Assembly: GCA_904374465.1 (NCBI GenBank)
Contig: CAJFFY010000013.1
Coordinates: forward strand, 1-64,000
Reading direction: 5' to 3'
Length of the DNA stretch: 64,000 bases
From: an uncultured Subdoligranulum sp.
GTDB lineage: Bacteria; Bacillota; Clostridia; Oscillospirales; Ruminococcaceae
Within the stretch, counting starts at the first letter, position 1. Every line of letters starts with the position of its first letter. The notes beneath the pieces were generated by a model. That model was not told the origin of the DNA and searched no databases. It was given only the letters and a program-made list of their open reading frames with translations. Below, in pieces: positions 33,997 through 42,117 of the stretch. The position numbers and the translations under genes were made by a program.

Positions 33997-35067
33997 TCAG
34001 ATTTCCGCCAGGATGGCATCGCCCATGGCCGTGCATCCCACCCGGGTGCAGCCTTCCGCCATCATATCGGCGGTGCGCAGACTCTTGTCCAGCACCGCGT
34101 TGACGGCGGCTTCAATCTCATCCGCCTCAGCGGGCATATCGAAGCTGTACCGCAGCATCATGGCGGCCGACAGAATACAGGCAATGGGGTTGACCACATC
34201 CTGTCCGGCAATGTCCGGCGCCGAACCGTGGATGGGTTCGTACAGGCCGCAGGTTCCTTGGCCCAGCGAGGAGGACGGTACCATACCGATGCTGCCGGTG
34301 ATCTCGCTGGCCTCATCGGAGAGAATATCGCCGAACATGTTCTCGGTGACGATCACGTCGAACTGGGCGGGATTTTTGCAGATCTGCATGGCGCAGTTGT
34401 CCACGAACATCTCGCTGTATTCCACTTCGGGGTATTCGGCGGCCAGGCGATGCATCACCGCACGCCACAGACGGCTGGTATCCAGCACGTTGGCCTTGTC
34501 CACACAGGTGAGCTTCTTGCGGCGTTTCATGGCCGTCTCAAAGCCGATGCGACCGATCCGCTCGATCTCATGCTCCGCATAGGGCATGGTATCCACGGCC
34601 ACCTTCTCGCCGTTTTCCTCGTAGGTCTTGTGCTCCCCGAAATAAACACCGCCGATGAGTTCCCGCACCACGATGAAGTCGATGCCCTTGGCCACGATTT
34701 CCGCTTTCAGCGGACTGGCAGCGGCCAACTGAGGCCAGATTTTGGCGGGACGGTTGTTGGCATACAGGCCCATGCCCGCACGCAGCCGCAGCAGCCCTTT
34801 TTCGGGGCGCTGGTCCCCGGGCAGTCCCTCCCACTTGGGGCCGCCGATGGCCCCCAGCAGGACGCTGTCCGAGGCCTTGCACTTTTCCAGTTCGGACGCA
34901 GGCAGCGGGTCCCCGAATTTGTCGATGGCTTCCCCGCCCATGTAGGCACGGGTATAGGTAAAGGTATGGCCGTGTTTGGCGGCAATTTTGTCCAGCACAC
35001 GGACGGCCTGGGTGACGATCTCGGGGCTCGCACAATCCCCATAGATCAAAGCAATGTTCTTGTTCAT
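33997..35067 (-). CDS. leuB: 3-isopropylmalate dehydrogenase LeuB
   Basis: NAD-dependent oxidative decarboxylase of leucine synthesis, converting 3-isopropylmalate to 2-oxoisocaproate. The 356-residue protein has 'LLGAIGGPKW', 'VRELIGGVYFGE', 'VDNCAMQICKNPAQFDVIVT' and 'GSAPDIAGQDVVNPIACILS', matching the substrate, metal and NAD sites. Length is normal. It is the last gene of the leu operon; a weak hairpin at 33967-33987 lies after it. Confidence 0.96.
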   Translation of the reverse strand: MNKNIALIYGDCASPEIVTQAVRVLDKIAAKHGHTFTYTRAYMGGEAIDKFGDPLPASELEKCKASDSVLLGAIGGPKWEGLPGDQRPEKGLLRLRAGMGLYANNRPAKIWPQLAAASPLKAEIVAKGIDFIVVRELIGGVYFGEHKTYEENGEKVAVDTMPYAEHEIERIGRIGFETAMKRRKKLTCVDKANVLDTSRLWRAVMHRLAAEYPEVEYSEMFVDNCAMQICKNPAQFDVIVTENMFGDILSDEASEITGSIGMVPSSSLGQGTCGLYEPIHGSAPDIAGQDVVNPIACILSAAMMLRYSFDMPAEADEIEAAVNAVLDKSLRTADMMAEGCTRVGCTAMGDAILAEI

Positions 35068-35089
35068 CGGTCTCTCCCTCTCGCGACAC

Positions 35090-35569
35090 TTATTTCAGGC
35101 TGTTCATCAGGCCGCCCTTTGTGATGATGTTCTGGATGAACGGCGGGAAGGGCGCCGCCTGGAAAGTCTGACCGGTGGTCTCGTCGGTGATGACACCGGT
35201 ATCAAAATCAATGGAGACCACATCCCCCTCCTTGATGGCCTCGCTGGCCGCCGGGCATTCCAGGATGGGCAGGCCGATGTTGATGGCATTGCGGTAGAAG
35301 ATGCGGGCAAAGCTCTTGGCGATGACGCAGCTGATGCCTGCCGCCTTGATGGCCAGCGGCGCATGTTCCCGGGAGGAGCCGCAGCCGAAGTTTTCGCCAC
35401 CCACCATGATGTCCCCCTGCTTGACGCGGGTGATGAAGGTTTTGTCGATATCCTCCATGCAGTGGCTGGCCAGTTCCGCCGCGCTCTGGGTATTCAGGTA
35501 GCGTGCCGGAATGATGACGTCGGTATCGATGTTGTCACCGTATTTAAAAACAGGTCCTTTGGCGTTCAT
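35090..35569 (-). CDS. leuD: 3-isopropylmalate dehydratase small subunit LeuD
   Basis: Swivelling domain of isopropylmalate isomerase, working with LeuC. The 159-residue protein has 'NIDTDVIIPARYLNT' and 'GGENFGCGSSREHAPLAIKA', the substrate-binding loop. This is the clostridial/archaeal-type short form. Start at the ATG at 35569 with GAGGGAGG 7 bases upstream; an in-frame TTG two codons earlier overlaps the leuC stop. Confidence 0.95.
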   Translation of the reverse strand: MNAKGPVFKYGDNIDTDVIIPARYLNTQSAAELASHCMEDIDKTFITRVKQGDIMVGGENFGCGSSREHAPLAIKAAGISCVIAKSFARIFYRNAINIGLPILECPAASEAIKEGDVVSIDFDTGVITDETTGQTFQAAPFPPFIQNIITKGGLMNSLK

Positions 35570-35571
35570 GT

Positions 35572-36831
35572 TCAAACCTCCCTCGGGTCAGTGATGTAAC
35601 CGGTCAGTGCGCTGGCCGCCGCCGTGGCAGGGCTGGCCAGATAGACCTCGGAATCCACATGGCCCATACGGCCCACGAAGTTGCGGTTGGTGGTGGAGAC
35701 GCAGCGCTCCCCTGCCGCCAGAATGCCCATATACCCGCCCAGGCAGGGCCCACAGGTGGGGGTGGAGACAATGCAGCCGGCGTCGATGAAAGCTTCGGTA
35801 TAACCGCGGAGGATGCACTCTTTATAGACAGCCATGGTAGCGGGGATGATGATGCCCCGCACCCCCTTGGCAATATGCTTGCCCTTGAGGATCTCGTAGG
35901 CGGCCTGCATGTCCTCAATGCGGCCGTTGGTGCAGGAACCGATGACGATCTGGTCAATCTTGATGTCCTTGCCTTCCTTGGCCAGGTGGGTATTCTCCGG
36001 CAGATGGGGGTAACTGACCGTGGGTTCCAGCGCATCCAGGTCAATGGTGACGGTACGCTCGTACTCGGCATCGGCGTCCGCCTCGTACTTGACCCAGGGG
36101 CGCTGGCTGCGGCCCTTCAGATAGGCTTCACAGATCTCATCCACCGGGAAGATGCCGTTCTTGGCGCCGGCCTCGATAGCCATATTGCAGATGCAAAGGC
36201 GGTCCTCCATGGTCAGGCTTTTGACGCCCTCGCCGGTGAATTCCAGGCTCTTGTAGAGGGCGCCGGAAACGCCGATTTCCCCGATCAGATGCAGGATCAC
36301 ATCCTTGCCGGTGACGGGCCGGCGGATACTGCCGGTGAGCACCACTTTAATGGCGGCGGGCACCTTGAACCAGGCCACGCCCTTGGCCATACCGGCGGCC
36401 ATGTCGGTAGAACCGACGCCGGTGGAGAACGCACCCACCGCGCCGTAGGTGCAGGTGTGGCTGTCGGCACCGATGATGCAGTCCCCCGCCGTGACGATGC
36501 CCTTTTCGGGCAGCAGGGCGTGCTCAATGCCCATCTGGCCCACATCGTAGAAATTGAGGATGTCGTATTTGTTGGCAAATTCCCGGCATTGCTTGGACTG
36601 TGTGGCGCTCTTGATGTCCTTGTTGGGCACAAAGTGGTCCAGCACAATGTTGACGCGGGTCTTGTCAAAGACCGAGTCAAACCCGGCCTTTTCAAATTCG
36701 TTGATGGCCACCGGGGTGGTGATATCATTGCCCAGCACAATGTCCAGCTTGGCGTTGATGAGCTGGCCCGCCGTCACGGTCTTTTCCCCGCAGTGGGCAG
36801 CCAGGATTTTCTGGGTCATGGTCATTCCCAT
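35572..36831 (-). CDS. leuC: 3-isopropylmalate dehydratase large subunit LeuC
   Basis: Aconitase-family subunit carrying the [4Fe-4S] cluster. The 419-residue protein has the ligand Cys residues in 'VIGSCTNGRIEDM' and 'PTCGPCLGGYMG', plus 'GADSHTCTYGAVGAFSTGVG'. Start at the ATG at 36831, with AAAGGAG 9 bases before it. It begins 30 bases after leuA ends and is followed directly by leuD. Confidence 0.96.
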   Translation of the reverse strand: MGMTMTQKILAAHCGEKTVTAGQLINAKLDIVLGNDITTPVAINEFEKAGFDSVFDKTRVNIVLDHFVPNKDIKSATQSKQCREFANKYDILNFYDVGQMGIEHALLPEKGIVTAGDCIIGADSHTCTYGAVGAFSTGVGSTDMAAGMAKGVAWFKVPAAIKVVLTGSIRRPVTGKDVILHLIGEIGVSGALYKSLEFTGEGVKSLTMEDRLCICNMAIEAGAKNGIFPVDEICEAYLKGRSQRPWVKYEADADAEYERTVTIDLDALEPTVSYPHLPENTHLAKEGKDIKIDQIVIGSCTNGRIEDMQAAYEILKGKHIAKGVRGIIIPATMAVYKECILRGYTEAFIDAGCIVSTPTCGPCLGGYMGILAAGERCVSTTNRNFVGRMGHVDSEVYLASPATAAASALTGYITDPREV

Positions 36832-36861
36832 GGTTCTATGCTCCTTTCGGCGTTGGCCGTC

Positions 36862-38492
36862 TTATTTGTTGTTGATGGCACTGACAAGGGCCCGGATACC
36901 GGCCACGATGATATCGGTGTGGGTGCCGCAGCCCCAGGTCTCCTCTCCCGAAGCCCATTTCAGGCCCACATAGGAACAGGCACGGGAGTCGGTATCGGAA
37001 TCCAGCGCGTGCTCACTGTAGTGGATCAGCGTGAAGTGCATGCCGGTCTGCTGTTCGATGGCGGTGGCCACGGCATCCAGACGACCGTTGCCGGTGGCCG
37101 TGCAGGCGGTGGCCTGGCCGTTCACCGTAAGGGTGATGTTGGCGGTAATGGTATGGTCGGCATTCTGCACGAAGTGTGCTTCCGGCACGTTGACCGGGCT
37201 GGTGTGGTTGAGGTAGGTCTTTTCGAAGACGTAGAGCACTTCCTTGACGCCCAGCTCACGATGCTCGTGGTCGCTGACCTCCTTGACGCGGTAGCCCAGG
37301 TCCTCCCGCATTTTGGGCGGCGGGTTGTACCCGTAGTTCTGCTGGAGCAGGAAGCCGATGCCCCCCTTGCCGCTCTGGGAATTGATGCGGATGACATCCG
37401 CATCGTAGGTGCGGCCGATGTCGTGGGGGTCCACCGGAATATAGGGGCAGGTCCAGCGATGTTCGCCCTTTTCCTTGCGCCAGGTCATGCCCTTGGCGAT
37501 GGCGTCCTGATGGCTGCCGCTGAACGCCGCAAACACCAGGCTGCCGGCGTAGGGGGTGCGCTCGTAGACGCCGGCATGTTGCTGAAGTCCAGATGCGGGT
37601 CCACGCCATGGCTGTACATGTTCATGGCCAGGGTGATGGCGTCCACGTTGCCGGTGCGCTCGCCGTTGCCGAAGAGGCAGCACTCCACACGCTGGGCGCC
37701 GGCCAGTACGGCCAGCTCCGCATCCGCCACACCGCAGCCGCGGTCGTTATGGGGATGGGTGGAGAGGATGACGCTGTCCCGGTATTTGAGGTGGTTGGAG
37801 CACCACTCGATCTGGTTGGCGTAGATATGGGGCATGCTCATCTCGACGGTGACCGGAAGGTTGATGATCATGGGGCGGTCCGGCGTGGGCTGCATCACAT
37901 CCAGCACGGCGTTGCAGACCTCCACCGCATATTCCGGCTCGGTGCCGGTGAAGCTTTCGGGACTGTACTCAAAGAGGAAATTGCCTTCGTACTCTTCGCT
38001 GAGCTGTTTGACAAGCTTGGCGCCTTCCACCGCGATCTGTTTGATCTCTTCCTTGGATTTCTTGAAGACCTGTTCCCGCTGGGCCACGCTGGTGGAATTG
38101 TAGAAATGGATGATGGCCCGGGGTGCCCCCTTGACGGCCTCGAAGGTCTTGCGGATGATATGGTCGCGACACTGGGTCAGCACCTGCAGGGTCACATCGG
38201 CGGGGACGAGGTCCTCCTCGATGAGTTTGCGCAGGAACTCGTATTCCGTTTCGCTGGCAGCGGGGAAGCCCACCTCGATTTCCTTGAAACCGATCTTGAT
38301 GAGCATCTCGTAGAATTCCAGCTTTTCCTCCAGGCTCATGGGAACGATCAGGCTCTGGTTTCCGTCCCGCAGGTCCACGCTGCACCAGGCCGGTGCCTTT
38401 TCGATGTGATCCTTCTGGGTCCACTGGAAGACATGCCCCGGTTCTACCGGCGGCGGATAATACCCTACTGCGTACTTGGTTGCATCCATCAT
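36862..38492 (-). pseudogene. leuA: 2-isopropylmalate synthase LeuA, frameshifted by an internal deletion
   Basis: LeuA (long type, about 557 residues) condenses acetyl-CoA with 2-oxoisovalerate. The 5' part (38492 to about 37575) encodes the catalytic barrel with 'VDLRDGNQSL', 'THPHNDRG' and 'FGNGERTGNVDAI'. At about 37572 the reading frame changes, and the rest, from 'VYERTPYAGSLVFAAFSGSH' through the regulatory domain to 'ALVSAINNK', is in another frame down to 36862. Compared with family members, about 14 residues between 'LDFSNM' and 'VYERTPY' are missing, consistent with a deletion of about 43 bases. Either the gene is truly broken or the assembly has an error. ATG at 38492 with AAGGAGG 8 bases upstream. 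Confidence 0.85.
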
Positions 38493-38497
38493 AACAA

Positions 38498-38537
38498 ATG
38501 CCTCCTTCAAGGTTTTTCCTGCCCTTGAAGGAGGCAT
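38498..38537 (-). promoter_or_regulatory. Hairpin sequestering the leuA ribosome-binding site
   Basis: A perfect 15-base inverted repeat (38498-38512 and 38523-38537) with a 10-base loop lies between the T-box terminator and the leuA ATG. The 3' arm in the RNA contains the leuA AAGGAGG (38501-38507). If formed, it would hide that site from ribosomes, adding a translational check to the T-box. Confidence 0.75.
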
Positions 38538-38843
38538 AAAAAAACCGTCCCCCAAAGGCGTCTTGCCTTTGAGAGACGGGAGCAAATGCAAATTGCTGTA
38601 CCCGCGGTACCACTCTCATTGCCGTTCTGATCGGGAAACGGCCCCTCTGTACGATCGGCCCGGTGGGGCGAATCGCGCCTGCATGATAACGGTCAGGTTC
38701 CGTCCGCACCTACAGCCCATGGGCCATCAACGCGGCTGCTCCGGGGCCAGTGACGCAAGACCTGCCGCACCGCCTTGCACCCACCGGCGGCTCTCTGGAG
38801 CGGACTGGGAATTGCTTTCTCCCCATCACTGCATTTTTTCAAT
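38538..38843 (-). promoter_or_regulatory. T-box leader (leucine) upstream of leuA
   Basis: The about 300-base leader has the T-box core GAGTGGTACCGCGGG (38601-38615, part of 38601-38617), a stem I with a GAGAGCCG-type distal region, and a terminator (38545-38559 with 38565-38579) followed by a U tract. At the usual place before the 3' side of stem I (CCCCGGAGC) the triplet is CUG (38748-38750), a Leu codon, preceded by UCA and followed by G. So uncharged tRNA-Leu should allow transcription of leuA-leuC-leuD-leuB. Confidence 0.9.
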
Positions 38844-38849
38844 ACGTTT

Positions 38850-38878
38850 ACTTTACCAGATGAAAGCGCCATTGTCAA
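38850..38878 (-). promoter_or_regulatory. leu operon promoter
   Basis: Minus strand TTGACA (38873-38878), 17 bases, TAAAGT (38850-38855); the start is near 38843, at the beginning of the T-box leader. Between here and 38947 there is an inverted repeat (38891-38899 and 38924-38932) that may end the upstream transcript. Confidence 0.75.
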
Positions 38879-38947
38879 CCGTCGTTTTGCACAATTTGAT
38901 TCAGTCATTTTTATACAATCCATTCAAATTGTACTTTTTCCCATTCC

Positions 38948-40117
38948 TCAGACGCCATATTGCAGTTTGACGGTATTGGCTGCGACAACCTGCAAAGAAC
39001 GCATTTTCGTTGTTTCCCCTGCAGTATCTTCCGATGTTTCCACCATACCTTCCGGGGCGGTGATATCGGTTTTCCACTCGCTGCGCGGTGCACTGAAATT
39101 GGCCGCCACATAGCCGTTGGGTGCCTGCAGGCACACATCCCGGACCTGGTACGTTCCTCCGTTGGAGACCTTTTCCAGCCAGATATTGCCGATGGCCGTC
39201 ACGATGTTGAGATTTTCCGTCTGCATCTTGCCGGACTGAATGGGTCCGCTGGCCGTAAAGGCATCGATCTCGCGGATCTGCAGGTTGCCCAATTCGATGG
39301 CACCGCTGTTGCCGATATGTACTTCCAGACGGTCAAAGGCATTGGCCGGCAGGGTGATGGTCACATGGGTGTCGGGATCGGTGCTGTCGCAGACAAAGGC
39401 ATAGCCGTTATCCACCGTCTGGCTATAGTCCACCGTGCTGTTCACATCCACATTGCGCACTTCCACCGTGGCCGCGTCCCCGGTGGAAAAAGTCACATTG
39501 CCCCGGGTCAGGGTGACATACAGTACACCCTTGTCGGACGTATCCAGCGTACCGCTGTAAACCACCGGCCCCGCCGCTTCCAGGTTGCCGGTGGGCTGCG
39601 GAACCGGCTCGGACTCCGCAGTCCCGGAAACCGCCATGGACTCTGCCACTTCCATAGAGGCGGACGCTCTCCCCTGGCCCCGCAGCCCCAGCAGCAGAAC
39701 ACCGATTTGTATCACCAGCGCCAGAATCACCAGCAGCCAGAAGATCATCCAGATGCGCCGGGTGTTGCGTGCGGGCTTTTTTTGCGGGGGTGGTGGCACC
39801 GCAGCTTCGTCGGGCTCCGCCCCTTCGGATGCCGGGGGCTCGGGTCCTATCGGCGGCGTGACGGGAGGCTGCACACGCGGTTCTTCCGGCGCGGGATGCG
39901 ATGTTTCCTGGGGTGTTTCGGGGTCGATGCCCTCCCCTTCCAGAATTTTGCGGGCCACTTCGGCCGGATCCCCCAGCTCTTCCGCGGTCTTTTCTTCCTG
40001 TTCATTGCCCGCGGCGTCAAAGTACTCCTCATAGTAATTCAGCGCCTCCTGCCGTTCGCTGGCGGGCAGGGCGGCCAGCAGTTCCTCCAACCTGGCCAGA
40101 TAGGCATACTTTCTCAT
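38948..40117 (-). CDS. HAAS-domain membrane protein with DUF4097-like repeat domain
   Basis: A 389-residue protein in three parts. Residues 1-62 form a helical HAAS/DUF1700-type domain ('YAYLARLEELLAALPASERQ' and 'AEELGDPAEVARKILEGEG'). Then comes a Pro-rich linker and one membrane helix (about 125-147). The outer C-terminal part is beta-rich with 'SGTLDTSDKGVLYVTLTRGN' and 'FTASGPIQSGKMQTENLNIV', typical of DUF4097 beta-helix domains. It overlaps the PadR stop by four bases. HAAS proteins next to PadR genes are thought to sense envelope state; no function is proven. Confidence 0.8.
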   Translation of the reverse strand: MRKYAYLARLEELLAALPASERQEALNYYEEYFDAAGNEQEEKTAEELGDPAEVARKILEGEGIDPETPQETSHPAPEEPRVQPPVTPPIGPEPPASEGAEPDEAAVPPPPQKKPARNTRRIWMIFWLLVILALVIQIGVLLLGLRGQGRASASMEVAESMAVSGTAESEPVPQPTGNLEAAGPVVYSGTLDTSDKGVLYVTLTRGNVTFSTGDAATVEVRNVDVNSTVDYSQTVDNGYAFVCDSTDPDTHVTITLPANAFDRLEVHIGNSGAIELGNLQIREIDAFTASGPIQSGKMQTENLNIVTAIGNIWLEKVSNGGTYQVRDVCLQAPNGYVAANFSAPRSEWKTDITAPEGMVETSEDTAGETTKMRSLQVVAANTVKLQYGV

Positions 40118-40434
40118 GACAGTTCCCCCTTAAACAATTTGTTGATCTGGCTCGTGTAGGCGTCCCATTCGACCCGGAATTGTTCCAACCGGGTACGACC
40201 TGCTTCGGTCACCTGGTAATAGCGCCGGTTTCGGCCGTTGAAGGCTTCGTCCCGCACCGTCAGGCAACCGTCTTTTTGCAGGCGGCGCAGGACAGGATAC
40301 AGGGTGGACTCCGAAAGATCCAGCACCTGGCGGACCTCCTGGGTGATTTTGTACCCATAGGTGCCGTGTTCCTCCCGCGCCACCACCGCCAGTACGATGG
40401 CATCCAACAGCGCGGCGCCGGTATTGATGGCCAT
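40114..40434 (-). CDS. PadR family transcriptional regulator (HAAS operon)
   Basis: A 106-residue winged-helix protein with 'LDAIVLAVVAREEHGTYGYK', the recognition segment 'LSESTLYPVLRRLQKDGCL' and the wing 'NGRNRRYYQVTEAGRTRLE'. It sits between two HAAS-domain genes, the arrangement in which PadR regulators and DUF1700 proteins are repeatedly found. The likely operator is the AT-rich palindrome at 40846-40866. Confidence 0.9.
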   Translation of the reverse strand: MAINTGAALLDAIVLAVVAREEHGTYGYKITQEVRQVLDLSESTLYPVLRRLQKDGCLTVRDEAFNGRNRRYYQVTEAGRTRLEQFRVEWDAYTSQINKLFKGELS

Positions 40435-40470
40435 CTGTCGGCCTCCTTTCGTGGGGTAGTGGCAATTCCT

Positions 40471-40815
40471 TCAGGCACTGGCTTCGGTATAGGACGAGGC
40501 GGTGTTTCCGGCCGGCCGGTACCCTGCCAGGCCGCCGATTCCCATGGCCAGGACCACAAGAACCACCAATGCCAGGACTGCCAGCAGGATTCGATGGGGT
40601 GTTCCGGCAAGGCGCGGAAGCGGTGCTTCCTCCCCATGCAGGATTTGAGCCGCAGCCTCCTCCGGCGTGCCCAGACCGGCAGCGGTTTCTTCCTCGTGTT
40701 CGGCACCGGCCGCTTCAAAACGTGCCCGGACATCCTGCAGTGCTGCCTGCCGCCGCTCCGGCGGCAGTTCCGCCAGCAATTCTTCCAGACGATTGAGATA
40801 GGCGTACTTTTTCAA
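40471..40815 (-). CDS. Short HAAS (DUF1700-like) membrane protein
   Basis: A 114-residue protein. The first about 60 residues ('YAYLNRLEELLAELPPERRQ', 'GLGTPEEAAAQILHG') repeat the HAAS domain of the larger neighbour, so the two genes look like paralogues. One membrane helix follows (about 78-98, 'ILLAVLALVVLVVLAMGIGG') and a short Ser/Ala tail replaces the DUF4097 domain. AGGAGGGG precedes the ATG. First gene of the three-gene operon. Confidence 0.8.
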   Translation of the reverse strand: MKKYAYLNRLEELLAELPPERRQAALQDVRARFEAAGAEHEEETAAGLGTPEEAAAQILHGEEAPLPRLAGTPHRILLAVLALVVLVVLAMGIGGLAGYRPAGNTASSYTEASA

Positions 40816-40845
40816 GGGAACCCCTCCTGTCCTATATGGCTTTAT

Positions 40846-40878
40846 ATATTATATACCATATAATATTATATTTTTCAA
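40846..40878 (-). promoter_or_regulatory. Promoter and palindrome of the PadR-HAAS operon
   Basis: Minus strand TTGAAA (40873-40878), 17 bases, TATATA (40850-40855). A perfect inverted repeat, ATATTATAT-acc-ATATAATAT (40846-40854, 40858-40866), covers the -10 and spacer, as expected for a PadR operator. Confidence 0.55.
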
Positions 40879-40910
40879 TAGTTCAGCGTCGATTGGCCGA
40901 AAAAAAGACA

Positions 40911-41038
40911 AAAAAAAGAAGCCCCCGCCCTGAGGGATGGGCGGGGGTTCCAAAGAAAGGAGGAGAAGAACACATGAAAAATGTGAAAATAGCATTGGGT
41001 GCTTGGGCTTTGCAACCTTGGGGTGTTACTTAGCTTGC
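40911..41038 (-). ncRNA. Predicted small RNA with anti-Shine-Dalgarno tract
   Basis: An intergenic transcript of about 128 nt is predicted from a promoter at 41045-41073 to a terminator hairpin at 40918-40950 with a seven-U tail (40911-40917). No convincing coding frame is seen on this strand. Just before the terminator the RNA reads UUCUUCUCCUCCUUUCUUU (40952-40970), a pyrimidine run complementary to AAAGGAGGAGAAGAA, i.e. to strong ribosome-binding sites. Such exposed tracts are typical of trans-acting regulatory RNAs in Firmicutes. It matches no RNA family I can recognise by eye (not 6S, SRP, tmRNA or RNase P). Confidence 0.6.
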
Positions 41039-41044
41039 AATTAG

Positions 41045-41073
41045 ATTGTAACCTTTTTGTCACCGAATGTCAA
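41045..41073 (-). promoter_or_regulatory. Promoter of the predicted small RNA
   Basis: Minus strand TTGACA (41068-41073), 17 bases, TACAAT (41045-41050), in an AT-rich stretch that is unlike the surrounding DNA. The region 41074-41215 shows nothing else recognisable. Confidence 0.7.
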
Positions 41074-41215
41074 TACCGTTTTGTTAATCTTTTGTAATTT
41101 TTCAGTTTGTTCACAATTGTATTTTCCCGGTTCTTTTTGCAGAAGGATACGATTTTCCATCGTTTTTCCGTGTTTTTATGCAGAGGTTTTCAGGCGTTTC
41201 CTTCCGGGAACACGC

Positions 41216-41249
41216 AAGCCGCACCACCCTGTACAGGGCGGTGCGGCTT
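41216..41249 (-). terminator. Hairpin after the acyl-ACP thioesterase gene
   Basis: A 15-bp stem (41216-41230 with 41235-41249, one mismatch or wobble) with a 4-base loop. It lacks a U run on the minus strand but has a T-rich stretch on the plus strand, so its direction as a terminator is uncertain. Confidence 0.5.
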
Positions 41250-41268
41250 GTCATTTTTCTGTTACCAT

Positions 41269-42006
41269 TTATGCAAAGGTGATGCTGGCCTCGAAGGCCG
41301 ACTTTTCCTCCCGCTCCCCGCAGAAGTAATACTGCATCGGCCCGGTCTGGGCCCGCAGCAGGGTGAAAGATTCCCCGCGGGGGATTTCCCGGTGGTAATA
41401 AATTTTCAGGTCCTGCACCTTTCCCTGCTCCCACACTTCCCAGGGCAGCGCGTCGCACAGGATATCTGCATAGCGGGTGTTGTTCATGTGGCCGTTCATG
41501 TCGCACCGGGAATAGGTTGCGGTGCACAGACCCATGGTCTGGCAATCCGCCGGGTCTGCCTTGGTCATTTTCATGGGCAATTCAAAGGGTACGTCGGGTG
41601 CCCACTGGTCGTTGAACTGTTCCGGGTGTTTGCGCAGAATCAGCCGTTTGTCCGTATCGATGAGGACCCAACGGCTGTCCAGCACAGCCACCTGCGCGCC
41701 GGAAGCATCATAGAAGGTGGTGATGCGCTTGTTGACGGCCCGCTTACAGCGCTCCGGCTGGGTAATGACGGTCAAAGTTTCATCCACCCCGGGGGTGCGG
41801 TCGATATGCAGCGCCTGTTTGGCCAGCACATAGGCTGTGTGGGTAGCCGCATACAGGGCATCGTTGAGTCCCACGGCCTCGGCATGGATGGTGGCAATCT
41901 GCTGGCCGTAGCGCAGCAGTGCACCGGGTTTTACGTTGCCGTGGTGGTCGCCGTCATGGCGGTAGACGGTATATTGCTGGGTATAGGTGGCGATGGATTC
42001 GGGCAT
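41269..42006 (-). CDS. Acyl-ACP thioesterase
   Basis: Double hot-dog-fold thioesterase of 245 residues that releases free fatty acid from acyl-ACP (PF01643 type). The N-terminal half has 'TVYRHDGDHHGNVKPGALLR'; the C-terminal half has 'CDMNGHMNNTRYADILCDAL', the conserved Asn-x-His region. In plants and gut anaerobes such enzymes set chain length of released fatty acids. It is separate from the fab operon. The ATG at 42006 follows AAAAGGAGGGG. Confidence 0.88.
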   Translation of the reverse strand: MPESIATYTQQYTVYRHDGDHHGNVKPGALLRYGQQIATIHAEAVGLNDALYAATHTAYVLAKQALHIDRTPGVDETLTVITQPERCKRAVNKRITTFYDASGAQVAVLDSRWVLIDTDKRLILRKHPEQFNDQWAPDVPFELPMKMTKADPADCQTMGLCTATYSRCDMNGHMNNTRYADILCDALPWEVWEQGKVQDLKIYYHREIPRGESFTLLRAQTGPMQYYFCGEREEKSAFEASITFA

Positions 42007-42080
42007 GACGGCCCCTCCTTTTCTGATCAGGATCGCATTGTGTCAATTCTTTGTATTATAGCACGTTGTCCCGGGAAATG

Positions 42081-42111
42081 CAAAAGGAACCGCAGGGGCT
42101 CCTGCGGTTCC
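42081..42111 (-). terminator. Terminator of the pot operon
   Basis: A perfect 11-bp stem (42086-42096 with 42101-42111), 4-base loop and U run on the minus strand, just after the potD stop. Confidence 0.9.
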
Positions 42112-42117
42112 CGAAGG

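Noticed and set aside
40974..41033. Plus-strand 19-codon frame (starting MKNVKIALGAWAL) with a very strong ribosome site
   Set aside because: The strong AAAGGAGG is the complement of the pyrimidine tract of the predicted minus-strand sRNA, and no good plus-strand promoter was found. The start resembles aldo/keto reductase N-termini, so a gene remnant is a second possibility. I do not call it a gene.
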